Positions 25,537 through 34,769 of a DNA stretch of 64,000 nt are shown piece by piece. This stretch comes from Aquimarina sediminis (GTDB taxonomy: Bacteria; Bacteroidota; Bacteroidia; Flavobacteriales; Flavobacteriaceae). Each line of letters opens with the position of its first letter. Position 1 is the stretch's first letter. The stretch spans positions 124,001 through 188,000 of the forward strand of contig NZ_POYJ01000002.1 of assembly GCF_002895435.1 (NCBI RefSeq), in the 5' to 3' direction. Position numbers and translations under genes: made by a program. The notes below the pieces were generated by a model that had not been told where the DNA came from, searched no databases, and was given only the letters and a program-made list of their open reading frames with translations.

Positions 25537-26994
25537 CTACTCTTTTGGAAATCTAACTTTAAAAACGGTTCCTTTTTCCTCAATAGAGGTAAAGGTAATA
25601 CTTCCTTTATAGGTTTCCACAATATTTTTCACCATTCCTAGTCCAAGCCCCATTCCACTGGTTTTTGTTGTGAATTTAGGCTCAAAAACCTTCTTCATAT
25701 TCTCTTCTGATATCCCCACTCCATTATCAGCAACGGTAATAAGAACTTCGCCATTTTCTGAGAATACTTCGACAATAATTTTTGGGATACGATCTTCGGG
25801 TATAGCCTGAATCCCATTTTTCACCAAATTAGTAACTACTCGTATCAGCTGTGTTCTATCAAATTTGGCGATAATTTTTTCTTTTTCTGACGGAAAAATT
25901 ATATAGTCTTCATTAAATATATCCAATGCCAAACCTACAATCTTTACAACATCTAGTGTTTCACTTTTTTGTGCAGGCATTTGCGCAAAATTCGAAAATG
26001 CAGATGCGATAGAACTCATTGTATCGATCTGCTGTATTAAAGTATCACTATATTCTTCAATCTTTTGATGAATCCCTGGATCACTAGGATCAAACTTACG
26101 CTGAAAACTCTGTACGGTTAATCGCATAGGAGTAAGCGGATTTTTAATTTCATGGGCTACTTGCTTTGCCATTTCTCTCCAGGCTGCCTCTCGCTCGCTT
26201 TTTGCCAACATTGCAGCACTTTGCTCTAATTCATCGATCATACTGTTATAAGCATTTACCAATGAGTAAATTTCTTCACTAGCATCGCCAATATCAATTC
26301 TCTTATTACGTTTGTCTAATCTTGTCTGATCTATCGTTTCGGAAATCGTCTTTAATGATCTGGTAATATATTTTGACAAAAAATAAGCCAATATAACTGC
26401 TACAAGAAGCATCAATAGATATACTTGCCCTAAACGCTTTAAAAATTCTATCAACTCTCTAGTGATCAAATCATCATCCTCGAGATATGGTAGATTAAGA
26501 ATTGCTAATGGCTTCGCTTTGTTATCAGAGACAAAAGTGTATGAGGACAAGAATTTTTCTCCATTTTTTTCAGATTTGACCAGATATCGCTTGTTATACA
26601 AAGAAGACAAGGTATCGATAACAATAGGGCTCAATTTATTATCTATAGTATCCTCTATAAAACCACCTTCTGACTTAATCAATAATTCTCCTGATAAACT
26701 ATAGATTTTGACCGGCAATGAATGTTCTTCAGAGATTTGATATATTCTATCTTTTTCTTTCAAAATCAGCTTTACATTTTCTTCATTAACAGGATATGTT
26801 GTTCTTTTTAAAACGTTATTAATTGTAATTTGAATTCGCTCCTCTTTTCTCTCTAATCGTTCCTGATGGTATTCTTCTGCCTCCTCCTTGTACTGATATA
26901 TCGTAACCGCTGCAATAAGTATTGATGCTATCAATACCAATACAGTCATAGAAATAAAAATTCGAGTACGAAGAGAGAGTTTTGTTAGCTTCAT
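25537..26994 (-). CDS. NtrY-like sensor histidine kinase
   Basis: 485 residues. TM1 at about 12-33, a periplasmic sensor region 34-187, TM2 about 188-208, and HAMP 209-262. The phosphoacceptor is H281 in AKQVAHEIKNPLTPMRL. HATPase motifs are TNLVKNGIQAI (N box), ADNGVGIS and GMGLGLGMVKNIVE. The HEIKNPLTPM variant is that of NtrY-type kinases. No response regulator is adjacent, so it is an orphan. It is divergent from the ABC ATPase gene across about 106 nt. Confidence 0.93.
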   Translation of the reverse strand: MKLTKLSLRTRIFISMTVLVLIASILIAAVTIYQYKEEAEEYHQERLERKEERIQITINNVLKRTTYPVNEENVKLILKEKDRIYQISEEHSLPVKIYSLSGELLIKSEGGFIEDTIDNKLSPIVIDTLSSLYNKRYLVKSEKNGEKFLSSYTFVSDNKAKPLAILNLPYLEDDDLITRELIEFLKRLGQVYLLMLLVAVILAYFLSKYITRSLKTISETIDQTRLDKRNKRIDIGDASEEIYSLVNAYNSMIDELEQSAAMLAKSEREAAWREMAKQVAHEIKNPLTPMRLTVQSFQRKFDPSDPGIHQKIEEYSDTLIQQIDTMSSIASAFSNFAQMPAQKSETLDVVKIVGLALDIFNEDYIIFPSEKEKIIAKFDRTQLIRVVTNLVKNGIQAIPEDRIPKIIVEVFSENGEVLITVADNGVGISEENMKKVFEPKFTTKTSGMGLGLGMVKNIVETYKGSITFTSIEEKGTVFKVRFPKE

Positions 26995-27100
26995 AGTATA
27001 CTTTGACAGGTAAAGATAACAAATATCACACCAAAAAATAGATGTAAAAATAAATAGGGAAAAGCATTGAATTTCCTAAATTTACCAAGCTTTTTAGGTT

Positions 27101-28792
27101 ATGAACAACTCTACTCTACTTTCTGTACAAAATCTTAGTGTCTCTTTTTTATCTGGAAAGAAAGAGAACCAAGTACTTCATGACATTTCTTTTGATATAC
27201 TTGAAAACGAAATATTAGGTGTTGTAGGAGAATCTGGAAGTGGAAAATCAGTAGCATCATTGGCGATTCTTGGATTATTACCTAATAGAATTTCTAAAAT
27301 TACTAATGGGGATATTGTATACAACAACACTTCATTACTGAGTTTTAATGAGAAAAAGTATAGATCAGTACGAGGTAATGAGATTGCAATGATTTTTCAA
27401 GAACCTATGAGTTCTTTAAACCCATCTATGAAATGTGGTTCGCAGGTTTCAGAAATTTTGCTACAGCATGGAGCAATGTCCAAAAAAGCTATTAAGACAG
27501 AGGTTATTTCATTATTCGAAAAAGTAAAGCTTCCTGATCCTGATCGGATATATAAATCATATCCGCATCAATTAAGCGGCGGTCAAAAACAGCGTGTCAT
27601 GATCGCTATGGCTATTGCCTGTAAACCAAAGCTTCTTATTGCGGATGAACCAACAACAGCATTGGATGTAACGGTGCAAAAAGAAATTATCATCCTACTC
27701 AAAAGTCTGCAAAAAGAGTATCGAATGAGCGTTTTATTTATTTCGCATGATCTCTCTTTAGTTTCAGAAATTGCGGATCATGTTCTGGTAATGTACCAAG
27801 GCAAACTTGTAGAATATGGAACATCAGATAAAATATTTCATAACCCAGAAAAAGAGTATACCAAAGCATTAGTTAATGCCAGACCTCCTATGGATATTCG
27901 GTTTAAAAAACTTCCTACCATAGCTGATTTTCTTAACGGAACTGATCAAAACAGAGAGGTCGTCACTAGAGAAAATCGAGAAGAACATCATAAAAATTTA
28001 TACAACGCCCCTCCTTTGCTAGAGGTCATTAATGTTAAAAAGAGTTATTTTACAAAAGTGGGTCTTTTTAAAAAAAATGAATTCAAAGCTATAGATGACG
28101 TTAGTTTCAAACTCTATGAAGGAGAAACTTTGGGGCTGGTAGGAGAATCTGGTTGCGGAAAATCTACCTTAGGAAATACTATTTTGCAACTCGACAAAGC
28201 TGATCATGGGCAAATCATATACAAGGGTAGAGATATTACAAGATTACCTTCTTCTTCAATACGAAGTCTTCGTAAAGAAATTCAATTAATCTTTCAAGAT
28301 CCATTTGCATCTTTAAACCCTCGATTGACAGTAGGAAAAGTAATCATGGAGCCCATGCAAGCTCATAAATTACACAACAATGACAGGATAAGAAAACAAA
28401 GTGCTATTGAGCTATTAAAACGTGTAGGTCTTGCCGAAGAGCATTTTTATCGCTACCCACATGAATTTAGCGGAGGACAACGACAGCGAATTGGTATTGC
28501 CAGAACCATAGCTATACAACCAAAACTTATTATCTGTGATGAATCTGTTAGTGCTTTGGATATATCTGTACAAGCACAAGTCTTAAATCTTTTAAATGAG
28601 TTAAAAGATAATTTTGGGTTCACCTATATATTTATATCTCATGACTTAGCTGTGGTTAAATACATGTCTGATCAATTATTAGTAATGAATAAAGGCAAAA
28701 TAGAAGAACGGGGAGATGCCGATCTGATTTATAAAAATCCAGAAAAAGAATATACTCAAAAACTCATAAAAGCTATTCCGAAAGGTAAATAG
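27101..28792 (+). CDS. fused dipeptide/oligopeptide-type ABC transporter ATP-binding protein
   Basis: 563 residues holding two complete ATPase domains in tandem, equivalent to DppD plus DppF. Domain 1: Walker A GESGSGKS, signature LSGGQKQRVMIAMA, Walker B LLIADEPTTALD. Domain 2 (from about residue 305): Walker A GESGCGKS, signature FSGGQRQRIGIART, Walker B LIICDESVSALD, where Glu is followed by SVS rather than PTS. Each domain ends with a C-terminal oligopeptide-transporter extension (YTKALVNARPP, YTQKLIKAIPKG). No permease or binding-protein gene is adjacent, so partners are elsewhere. Energises peptide, nickel or similar uptake. Confidence 0.95.
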   Translation: MNNSTLLSVQNLSVSFLSGKKENQVLHDISFDILENEILGVVGESGSGKSVASLAILGLLPNRISKITNGDIVYNNTSLLSFNEKKYRSVRGNEIAMIFQEPMSSLNPSMKCGSQVSEILLQHGAMSKKAIKTEVISLFEKVKLPDPDRIYKSYPHQLSGGQKQRVMIAMAIACKPKLLIADEPTTALDVTVQKEIIILLKSLQKEYRMSVLFISHDLSLVSEIADHVLVMYQGKLVEYGTSDKIFHNPEKEYTKALVNARPPMDIRFKKLPTIADFLNGTDQNREVVTRENREEHHKNLYNAPPLLEVINVKKSYFTKVGLFKKNEFKAIDDVSFKLYEGETLGLVGESGCGKSTLGNTILQLDKADHGQIIYKGRDITRLPSSSIRSLRKEIQLIFQDPFASLNPRLTVGKVIMEPMQAHKLHNNDRIRKQSAIELLKRVGLAEEHFYRYPHEFSGGQRQRIGIARTIAIQPKLIICDESVSALDISVQAQVLNLLNELKDNFGFTYIFISHDLAVVKYMSDQLLVMNKGKIEERGDADLIYKNPEKEYTQKLIKAIPKGK

Positions 28793-28819
28793 TACTGCGC
28801 ATCATTTTTAAAAAGAAAA

Positions 28820-28852
28820 AAACCTGTTAAGCTATAGCAGTCTAACAGGTTT
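28820..28852. terminator. hairpin in the 570-nt gap after the ABC gene
   Basis: A perfect 10-bp inverted repeat (28820-28829 and 28843-28852, arm AAACCTGTTA) lies 27 nt after the ABC stop. The A-rich flank is on the plus-strand left side, so it suits reverse-strand termination better, but it may act both ways. A second hairpin, ATCGCGAC with GTTGCGAT, lies at 28858-28881. The rest of 28793-29362 has no ORF I would call. Confidence 0.5.
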
Positions 28853-29291
28853 AGCTCATCGCGACTTGGGGACGTTGCGATTAATTAACAACAAAAAATC
28901 ACATCAACAAAAATACTTTTTTCGCTACATAAACACAGTTTGAAATCAATTCTATTGTAGGCTTGATTGAATTCTGTAGACGATTTATACGCTTTTTCAT
29001 AATAGGGGAAACTTGTGTGGGTTAATAATTCTTTTTAATAATTGTAAAAAATAATGTTTATAGGGGCATCATTTTTTAACGGGATACTAATATGCAAAAA
29101 ATTTCAAGAAAAACGTTCAAATACACAAAAAAATCGACAAAATACTCAAAATTTTAACATTTCAATCCAACAATCTTCTTTTTAAGCCTTAAAGCAAAGG
29201 TTTAAGTTAACAGAAAAGTGAATGAAAGTGTAGTACTTTTCTCTCAAAACAATATAACTAGATATCGCTTCATACTAAACGTCCCTTTTAT

Positions 29292-29329
29292 TAATTTATT
29301 ATTCGTAGCGTATAATTTATTATTCGTAG
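29292..29329. repeat. tandem direct repeat, 17-bp unit
   Basis: TAATTTATTATTCGTAG occurs at 29292-29308 and exactly again at 29313-29329 (period 21 bp), just past the 3-prime end of the CoA-transferase B gene. No function is evident. Confidence 0.8.
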
Positions 29330-29362
29330 GTAAATTCTAAGAATTAGACAAACAAGTAGATA

Positions 29363-30019
29363 TTAACTCAAGACCATTTCAGGAATATCTCCTTCGATAA
29401 TAAGAGTACCTTCAGTAGCATTTTTAATATCTTCAACACTTACTCCAGGAGCTCTTTCTAAAAGTTTAAACCCTTCACCTGTTACCTCCAGTAGAGCCAA
29501 GTTGGTTACGATTTTTTTTACACATCCAACACCAGTAAGTGGAAGAGAGCATTTTTTAAGTAATTTGGAAGCCCCCGCTTTATTAGTATGCATCATAGCA
29601 ACAATAATATTTTCTGCACTTGCAACAAGATCCATTGCCCCACCCATGCCTTTTACCATTTTGCCAGGGATTTTCCAATTTGCGATATCTCCTTCTTCCG
29701 ACACCTCCATCGCCCCTAATACAGTTAAATCTACATGTTGACCTCGTATCATACCAAAACTCATTGCAGAATCAAAAAAAGATGCTCCTGGCATTGTTGT
29801 GATAGTTTGTTTTCCCGCATTAATGATATCTGCATCTTCTTCTCCTTCAAAAGGAAAAGGACCCATTCCCAGGACTCCATTTTCACTTTGAAATTCAACC
29901 TCTATTCCTTCAGGTATATAATTTGCTACTAGAGTTGGTATTCCTATCCCTAGATTAACAAAGTATCCATCCTGTAGCTCTTTAGCTATACGTTTTGCAA
30001 TTCCGTTTTTATCTAACAT
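29363..30019 (-). CDS. scoB: 3-oxoacid CoA-transferase subunit B
   Basis: 218 residues. GIAKRIAKELQDGYFVNLGIGIPT starts the Coenzyme A transferase I beta fold, and the catalytic Glu lies in QSENGVLGMGPFP (about residue 46). GKMVKGMGGAMDLVA and the C-terminal GFKLLERAPGVSVEDI are typical of subunit B. With ScoA it moves CoA from succinyl-CoA to acetoacetate. ScoA is encoded about 1 kb upstream on the same strand, with two unrelated genes between. Confidence 0.95.
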   Translation of the reverse strand: MLDKNGIAKRIAKELQDGYFVNLGIGIPTLVANYIPEGIEVEFQSENGVLGMGPFPFEGEEDADIINAGKQTITTMPGASFFDSAMSFGMIRGQHVDLTVLGAMEVSEEGDIANWKIPGKMVKGMGGAMDLVASAENIIVAMMHTNKAGASKLLKKCSLPLTGVGCVKKIVTNLALLEVTGEGFKLLERAPGVSVEDIKNATEGTLIIEGDIPEMVLS

Positions 30020-30021
30020 AA

Positions 30022-30360
30022 TTATCTCCTTCTAATCTTATATGAATTAAAATGATTGATTGATTTACTTTCCTGACCCCATATCAATACTGGAATCAAT
30101 ATCGTAAAAGTTCCTATGAGTCCCATTACGGTATACAATACAACTGTAACAACTGCACTAATAACTAATGCTATCAATATTATTTTGTTATCTACAACGG
30201 CATCAATTCTATTAATATGCTTGTTCTCCATTTTATCACAATGTGTACAGTTTACGTGCACCTCATCCCCCACTTTCATCTGCAAATCACCCCGAGTAGG
30301 TGCCACGGGGGTATAGTTATTTTGTTTTTTACACCCAGAACAGGTATACTCCAATCTCAT
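30022..30360 (-). CDS. zinc-ribbon membrane protein
   Basis: 112 residues. The N-terminal half has two CxxC pairs, CSGCKKQNNY and CTHCDK, spaced as in a small zinc ribbon. Two membrane helices follow at about 60-78 and 80-95, then a basic tail. It ends 2 nt before the scoB start and starts 25 nt after the peroxiredoxin stop, so it is co-transcribed with both. No named family recognised. Confidence 0.8.
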   Translation of the reverse strand: MRLEYTCSGCKKQNNYTPVAPTRGDLQMKVGDEVHVNCTHCDKMENKHINRIDAVVDNKIILIALVISAVVTVVLYTVMGLIGTFTILIPVLIWGQESKSINHFNSYKIRRR

Positions 30361-30385
30361 TAAATCACCTTATTGTTAACTTATA

Positions 30386-31027
30386 CTAATTTAAATTTGG
30401 TTGTGGTGTCATTCTTAAATAAGGTTTTATCTCCTTATACCCCTTAGGAAACAGCTCAGCAATTTCTTCATTAGTAACCGAAGGAACAACAACACAATCA
30501 TCACCATCTTTCCAGTTTGCCGGTGTTGCAACTTTATGATAAGCTGTCAGTTGAAGAGAATCAATAACTCGAATTAATTCATCAAAATTTCTACCTGTAG
30601 ATGCGGGATAAGTGATTGTAAGTTTAATCTTTTTATCTGGTCCAATTACAAAAACAGAACGTACTGTTAATTGACTATCTGCATTAGGATGAATCATATC
30701 ATACAACTCTGATACTTTTCTATCTTCGTCTGCAATTATTGGAAAATTAACTGTTGTGCTTTGTGTTTCATTAATATCTTTAATCCATCCATGATGAGAT
30801 TCTAAGCCATCAACACTTAATGCTGCTACTTTCACACTACGTTTATTAAACTCATCTGTATATTTGGCCACCGTTCCTAGCTCTGTTGTACAAACCGGTG
30901 TATAATCGGCAGGGTGCGAAAACAATATTCCCCAATCGTCTCCTAACCAGCTATGAAAATCTATTTCTCCTTCTGTAGTTTGTGCGATGAAGTTTGGTGC
31001 TTCATCTCCTAATCGTAATACCGCCAT
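30386..31027 (-). CDS. 1-Cys peroxiredoxin (Prx6 type)
   Basis: 213 residues. Peroxidatic C46 lies in PADYTPVCTTELG; the Prx6-type C-terminal domain (VATPANWKDGDDCVVVPSV) is present and no resolving Cys pattern of 2-Cys enzymes is seen. It reduces H2O2 and lipid hydroperoxides in the cytosol. It lies inside the scoA-scoB unit, 25 nt downstream of scoA. Confidence 0.95.
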   Translation of the reverse strand: MAVLRLGDEAPNFIAQTTEGEIDFHSWLGDDWGILFSHPADYTPVCTTELGTVAKYTDEFNKRSVKVAALSVDGLESHHGWIKDINETQSTTVNFPIIADEDRKVSELYDMIHPNADSQLTVRSVFVIGPDKKIKLTITYPASTGRNFDELIRVIDSLQLTAYHKVATPANWKDGDDCVVVPSVTNEEIAELFPKGYKEIKPYLRMTPQPNLN

Positions 31028-31052
31028 GATTTGTGTGTTTTTAGGTTTATAG

Positions 31053-31754
31053 TTATTCTCTTTTTCGCACTGTACGCTGTTCTATTCTCTTTTCGAAACG
31101 CTCTCCTTGAAAGATTCGCTGAACAAATATCCCAGGGATATGTATATGATCTGGATCTAGCGTTCCTGCAGGAACCAATTCTTCAACCTCAACAACCGTA
31201 ATTTTTGCAGCGCCGCACATACAAGGATTGAAATTTCTTGAAGTTCCTTTAAAAATCAGATTACCTGCTTCATCTCCTTTCCAAGCTTTAATAAATGCAA
31301 AATCTGCCTTGAACGCATGTTCTAACACATACATTTTTCCATTAAACTCTCTAGTTTCTTTTCCTTCAGCCACTTCAGTCCCGTAACCTGCCGGGGTATA
31401 AATCGCAGGGAAGCCCCCTTGAGCAGCACGACATCTTTCTGCCAGAGTACCCTGTGGGATAAGCTCTACATCCAACTCTCCACTTAACATCTGTCTTTCG
31501 AATTCATCATTTTCTCCTACGTAGGAGGAAATCATTTTATTGATTTGTTTTTTTTGAAGCAAAAGCCCTAATCCAAAATCATCGACACCTGCATTATTGG
31601 ATATACATGTAAGTCCTGATATATTTAATTTTACAAGCTCTGCAATGCTGTTTTCTGGAATGCCACATAGGCCAAATCCACCAAGCATGAAGGTCATATC
31701 ATTTTTGACACCAACCAGAGCTTCGGTAACATTGGGTACCGTTTTACGAATCAT
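31053..31754 (-). CDS. scoA: 3-oxoacid CoA-transferase subunit A
   Basis: 233 residues. [18 protein letters not shown] is the CoA-transferase subunit A signature. [35 protein letters not shown] and [20 protein letters not shown] follow, all standard for ScoA/AtoD-like proteins. Partner of ScoB. It is first in a four-gene run (scoA, peroxiredoxin, zinc-ribbon protein, scoB), transcribed leftwards. Confidence 0.95.
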   Translation of the reverse strand: MIRKTVPNVTEALVGVKNDMTFMLGGFGLCGIPENSIAELVKLNISGLTCISNNAGVDDFGLGLLLQKKQINKMISSYVGENDEFERQMLSGELDVELIPQGTLAERCRAAQGGFPAIYTPAGYGTEVAEGKETREFNGKMYVLEHAFKADFAFIKAWKGDEAGNLIFKGTSRNFNPCMCGAAKITVVEVEELVPAGTLDPDHIHIPGIFVQRIFQGERFEKRIEQRTVRKRE

Positions 31755-31857
31755 AGTGTTCTAATTTTAGCAAGCTAAAAATACTAAAAAAATAATACTA
31801 TAACGTTTGAAATCTGATAGTTTTAAAAGAATAACTTAAATTAACAAAGAAGCTTTA

Positions 31858-34188
31858 CTACAGACTAAATTCGTCTACATTTTCCTCCTGAGTATTATTT
31901 CTCTTAAAAGCACCACAATCAACTTCAATAGTTAAATTTTCTGGCTTAGGGAATGCTCCTGTAGAGACATCTAATGTTTTGTCTGCATAGCATTTTTTCA
32001 TGTATAGACCCCATACTGGTAATGCCATTGTTGCTCCTTGTCCAAATGTAGTAGTTCTAAAGTGTGTAGCTCTATCATCACCACCAACCCATACTCCTGT
32101 ACACAGGTTAGGAACGATCCCCATAAACCAACCATCACTTTGGTTTTGTGTGGTTCCTGTTTTACCAGCAATAGGATTTTTAAACAGATAAGGGTGACCT
32201 GTAACCACGTTCTTAAGATCATATCTCGATGAAGGTCCCGTTCGTAGCCGCACACCTGAACCAGAATGAGTAACTCCTTCCATTAAGTTTATTGTTACGT
32301 ATGCTGCTTCTTTACTTATCACGTCTCTTGTCTCGGGAACAAATTGATATAAAACTGTTCCGTTTTTATCCTCGATACTTGTAATTGTTACTGGCTTAGT
32401 GTAAATTCCTTGATTTGCAAAGGTACTATAAGCACCTACCATCTCGGATAATTTCAAATCCACAGACCCTAATGCAATAGAAGCTACCTCTATAATCTCA
32501 GATTCTATCCCCATTTTTTTTGCTAAGCGTACGATTGGCTCGGGTCCTATTTTATCCATCAAACGAGCCGAGATAGTATTGACTGATTTTGCCAATGCTC
32601 CTTTAAGACTCATATAACCTGTATAATCTCCATCACTGTTTTTTGGTGTCCATCCCTTATCAATTACTCCATGAGAACTGGGAGGAATTGTTATTTGAGA
32701 TTTTGGCAAGGTATCACAAGGGGATAATTTGAGCTGATCAATAGCTGTAGCATACACAAAAGGTTTAAAAGTAGACCCTACCTGTCGTGCTCCTTGATAT
32801 ACATGATCATACTGAAAGTGCTTATAATTAACTCCTCCTACCCAAGCTTTCACATGCCCCGTTTGAGGCTCCATAGACATTAACCCTGAACGTAAAAACT
32901 TTTTATAATACAGAATAGAATCTTTGGGAGTCATAATAGTATCTATCTCCCCTTTCCAGCTAAATATGCTCATCTTCACCTTTTCATCAAAAGATGCTCT
33001 TATCTCTTTCTCACTTTTACCCTGACTGAGCATTTTTTTCCTTCTGGCAGAAGATTGAATACTACGATTAATTATCCTCTCTACTTCAGACTGTTTTAGA
33101 TCCCTAAAGGGGCTAGTTTTATTATTTTTTTCTTGTTTGTCAAATTCCTTTTGAAGATTGGTCATATGTTCTTGCACCGCTTCTTCTGCATATCTTTGCA
33201 TTCGAGAATCTATAGTCACATTAATCTTTAACCCATCTCTATAAATATCAAAATATTCGGGCTCTCCTTCTTCATCTTTCCCTATAGGGTTTTCTTTTAC
33301 CCATTTTGACATCCAGCTTCTCACATACTCTCTAAAATAGGTTGCCGTACCATCGTTATGTCCTTCTGGAGAATAATCTAATGTGAGCGGTAACTGTTTT
33401 AGGTTATCTCTTTCTTGTTCTGTTATGTACCCATATTTTCCCATCTGGTTAAGAACAACATCTCTTCTGTTTTTAACCATTTCTGGTCTACGTAGAGGGT
33501 TGAATAATGATGAGTTTTTTAACATCCCCACTAGTACTGCGGCTTCTTCTATATTAAGTTCTTTTGGACTTTTTCCAAAATAAATTCGGGATGCAGAGCT
33601 TATACCAATAGCTTGATTTAAAAAATCATACTTATTAAGATACATCGTTATGATTTCTTTCTTTGTGTATTGTCTTTCTAAACGTGTAGCTATTACCCAT
33701 TCTTGGATTTTTTGCAAATACCGCTCTAGTTTATTCTTTGATCCTCCTGTAAACAATTGTTTTGCCAACTGCTGGGATATTGTACTCGCTCCTCCTTTAC
33801 TACCTAGAAAAACAAATGCTCGTAATGTTCCTCTGGCATCTATACCAGAGTGCTCATAGTACCTTGCATCTTCTGTAGCGATTAATGCATTTACCAAATG
33901 CTCGGGGAGATCATCGTAACTAACGGGTGTACGGTTTTCTTTAAAAAAAGTTCCTATTTGTACTCCATCTGAGGAAATAATCTGAGTAGCCAGATCATTT
34001 TGTGGATTTTCCAATTCTTCGAATTTAGGCATTTCTCCATATACTCCCCAACTAGCCAAAAGAAACAACATAACAATTAAAAAAATTCCAGATCCAAATA
34101 ATATCCAAAATGTTTTTATAAATTTAAATGTATTATTTACTGGAGTTTTTTGTTTTTTTCTTGTTGATTTGGGCTTTGCCTTTGCCAT
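31858..34188 (-). CDS. bifunctional penicillin-binding protein 1A
   Basis: 776 residues. A basic cytosolic tail is followed by TM about 27-48. The GT51 transglycosylase domain has catalytic Glu E106 in ATEDARYYEHSGID and GGASTISQQLAKQLF. The transpeptidase domain has nucleophile S472 and K475 in GSTFKPF, SVN at 534-536 and KTGT at 675-678. It polymerises and cross-links peptidoglycan at the inner-membrane periplasmic face. It is the last gene of the leftward ricT-gldH-pbp1A run, which I recall as conserved in flavobacteria. Confidence 0.97.
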   Translation of the reverse strand: MAKAKPKSTRKKQKTPVNNTFKFIKTFWILFGSGIFLIVMLFLLASWGVYGEMPKFEELENPQNDLATQIISSDGVQIGTFFKENRTPVSYDDLPEHLVNALIATEDARYYEHSGIDARGTLRAFVFLGSKGGASTISQQLAKQLFTGGSKNKLERYLQKIQEWVIATRLERQYTKKEIITMYLNKYDFLNQAIGISSASRIYFGKSPKELNIEEAAVLVGMLKNSSLFNPLRRPEMVKNRRDVVLNQMGKYGYITEQERDNLKQLPLTLDYSPEGHNDGTATYFREYVRSWMSKWVKENPIGKDEEGEPEYFDIYRDGLKINVTIDSRMQRYAEEAVQEHMTNLQKEFDKQEKNNKTSPFRDLKQSEVERIINRSIQSSARRKKMLSQGKSEKEIRASFDEKVKMSIFSWKGEIDTIMTPKDSILYYKKFLRSGLMSMEPQTGHVKAWVGGVNYKHFQYDHVYQGARQVGSTFKPFVYATAIDQLKLSPCDTLPKSQITIPPSSHGVIDKGWTPKNSDGDYTGYMSLKGALAKSVNTISARLMDKIGPEPIVRLAKKMGIESEIIEVASIALGSVDLKLSEMVGAYSTFANQGIYTKPVTITSIEDKNGTVLYQFVPETRDVISKEAAYVTINLMEGVTHSGSGVRLRTGPSSRYDLKNVVTGHPYLFKNPIAGKTGTTQNQSDGWFMGIVPNLCTGVWVGGDDRATHFRTTTFGQGATMALPVWGLYMKKCYADKTLDVSTGAFPKPENLTIEVDCGAFKRNNTQEENVDEFSL

Positions 34189-34277
34189 AATTCAGCTATT
34201 TAATCTATTATTTTTTGTAGGTAAGAGAAATTTACAACCAATCTTTTGATCACTTGCTTGCTAATTTTCGGTTCTTA

Positions 34278-34769
34278 TTAAGGATTCTGTGTATTTTCTA
34301 TTCTAAATCCTACATCTGTAATTCCCTCTAACGATGACACACCATTAACTTCGCCATTCTTTCGCATCGCGTGTTGCAGTGTTATTATATAGTTTCCTTT
34401 TTCTTTAAAACTTACTTTTTCTTTATACCACAATTTATTTTCTTTAAGCTCAGAAAAACCTTCTCCCAACCATTCTCCATCAGGAGCTGCCATATCGTAC
34501 TCAAGGGTATCTGTAACAACTTTTCCGTTGGGAAATTTCATTTCGCTAATTAAAAATAAATTACTGAATTTATACTCATTATTGTTACGAATATTAATGA
34601 ACAAATTATAGGTCTGAGCATCATCAAGTTCTGGGAGTGCAAAACTAATTTTTTCATCCATTTCCCATGTGTTTGATACGGTTTGATATTCATCGAAAAC
34701 TTGTTTATCATCACAAGAGATAATTCCCAGCGCAATAAAAGTTATTAAAAAAAGCCTAAGTTTTATCAT
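34278..34769 (-). CDS. gldH: gliding motility lipoprotein GldH
   Basis: 163 residues. The signal peptide has lipobox GIISC (Cys 19) followed by DDKQVFDEYQTVSNTWEMDE, characteristic of GldH, then a beta-rich domain ending GVSSLEGITDVGFRIE. GldH is required for gliding in Flavobacterium johnsoniae, probably through stability of other Gld components. The start overlaps the ricT 3-prime end by 14 nt, so translation is coupled. Strong marker for Bacteroidota. Confidence 0.93.
   Translation of the reverse strand: MIKLRLFLITFIALGIISCDDKQVFDEYQTVSNTWEMDEKISFALPELDDAQTYNLFINIRNNNEYKFSNLFLISEMKFPNGKVVTDTLEYDMAAPDGEWLGEGFSELKENKLWYKEKVSFKEKGNYIITLQHAMRKNGEVNGVSSLEGITDVGFRIENTQNP

Noticed and set aside
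32775-32782. Further ACCCTACC box inside pbp1A
   Set aside because: It has no AACAAGTA partner at the 11-nt spacing and lies within a coding region.
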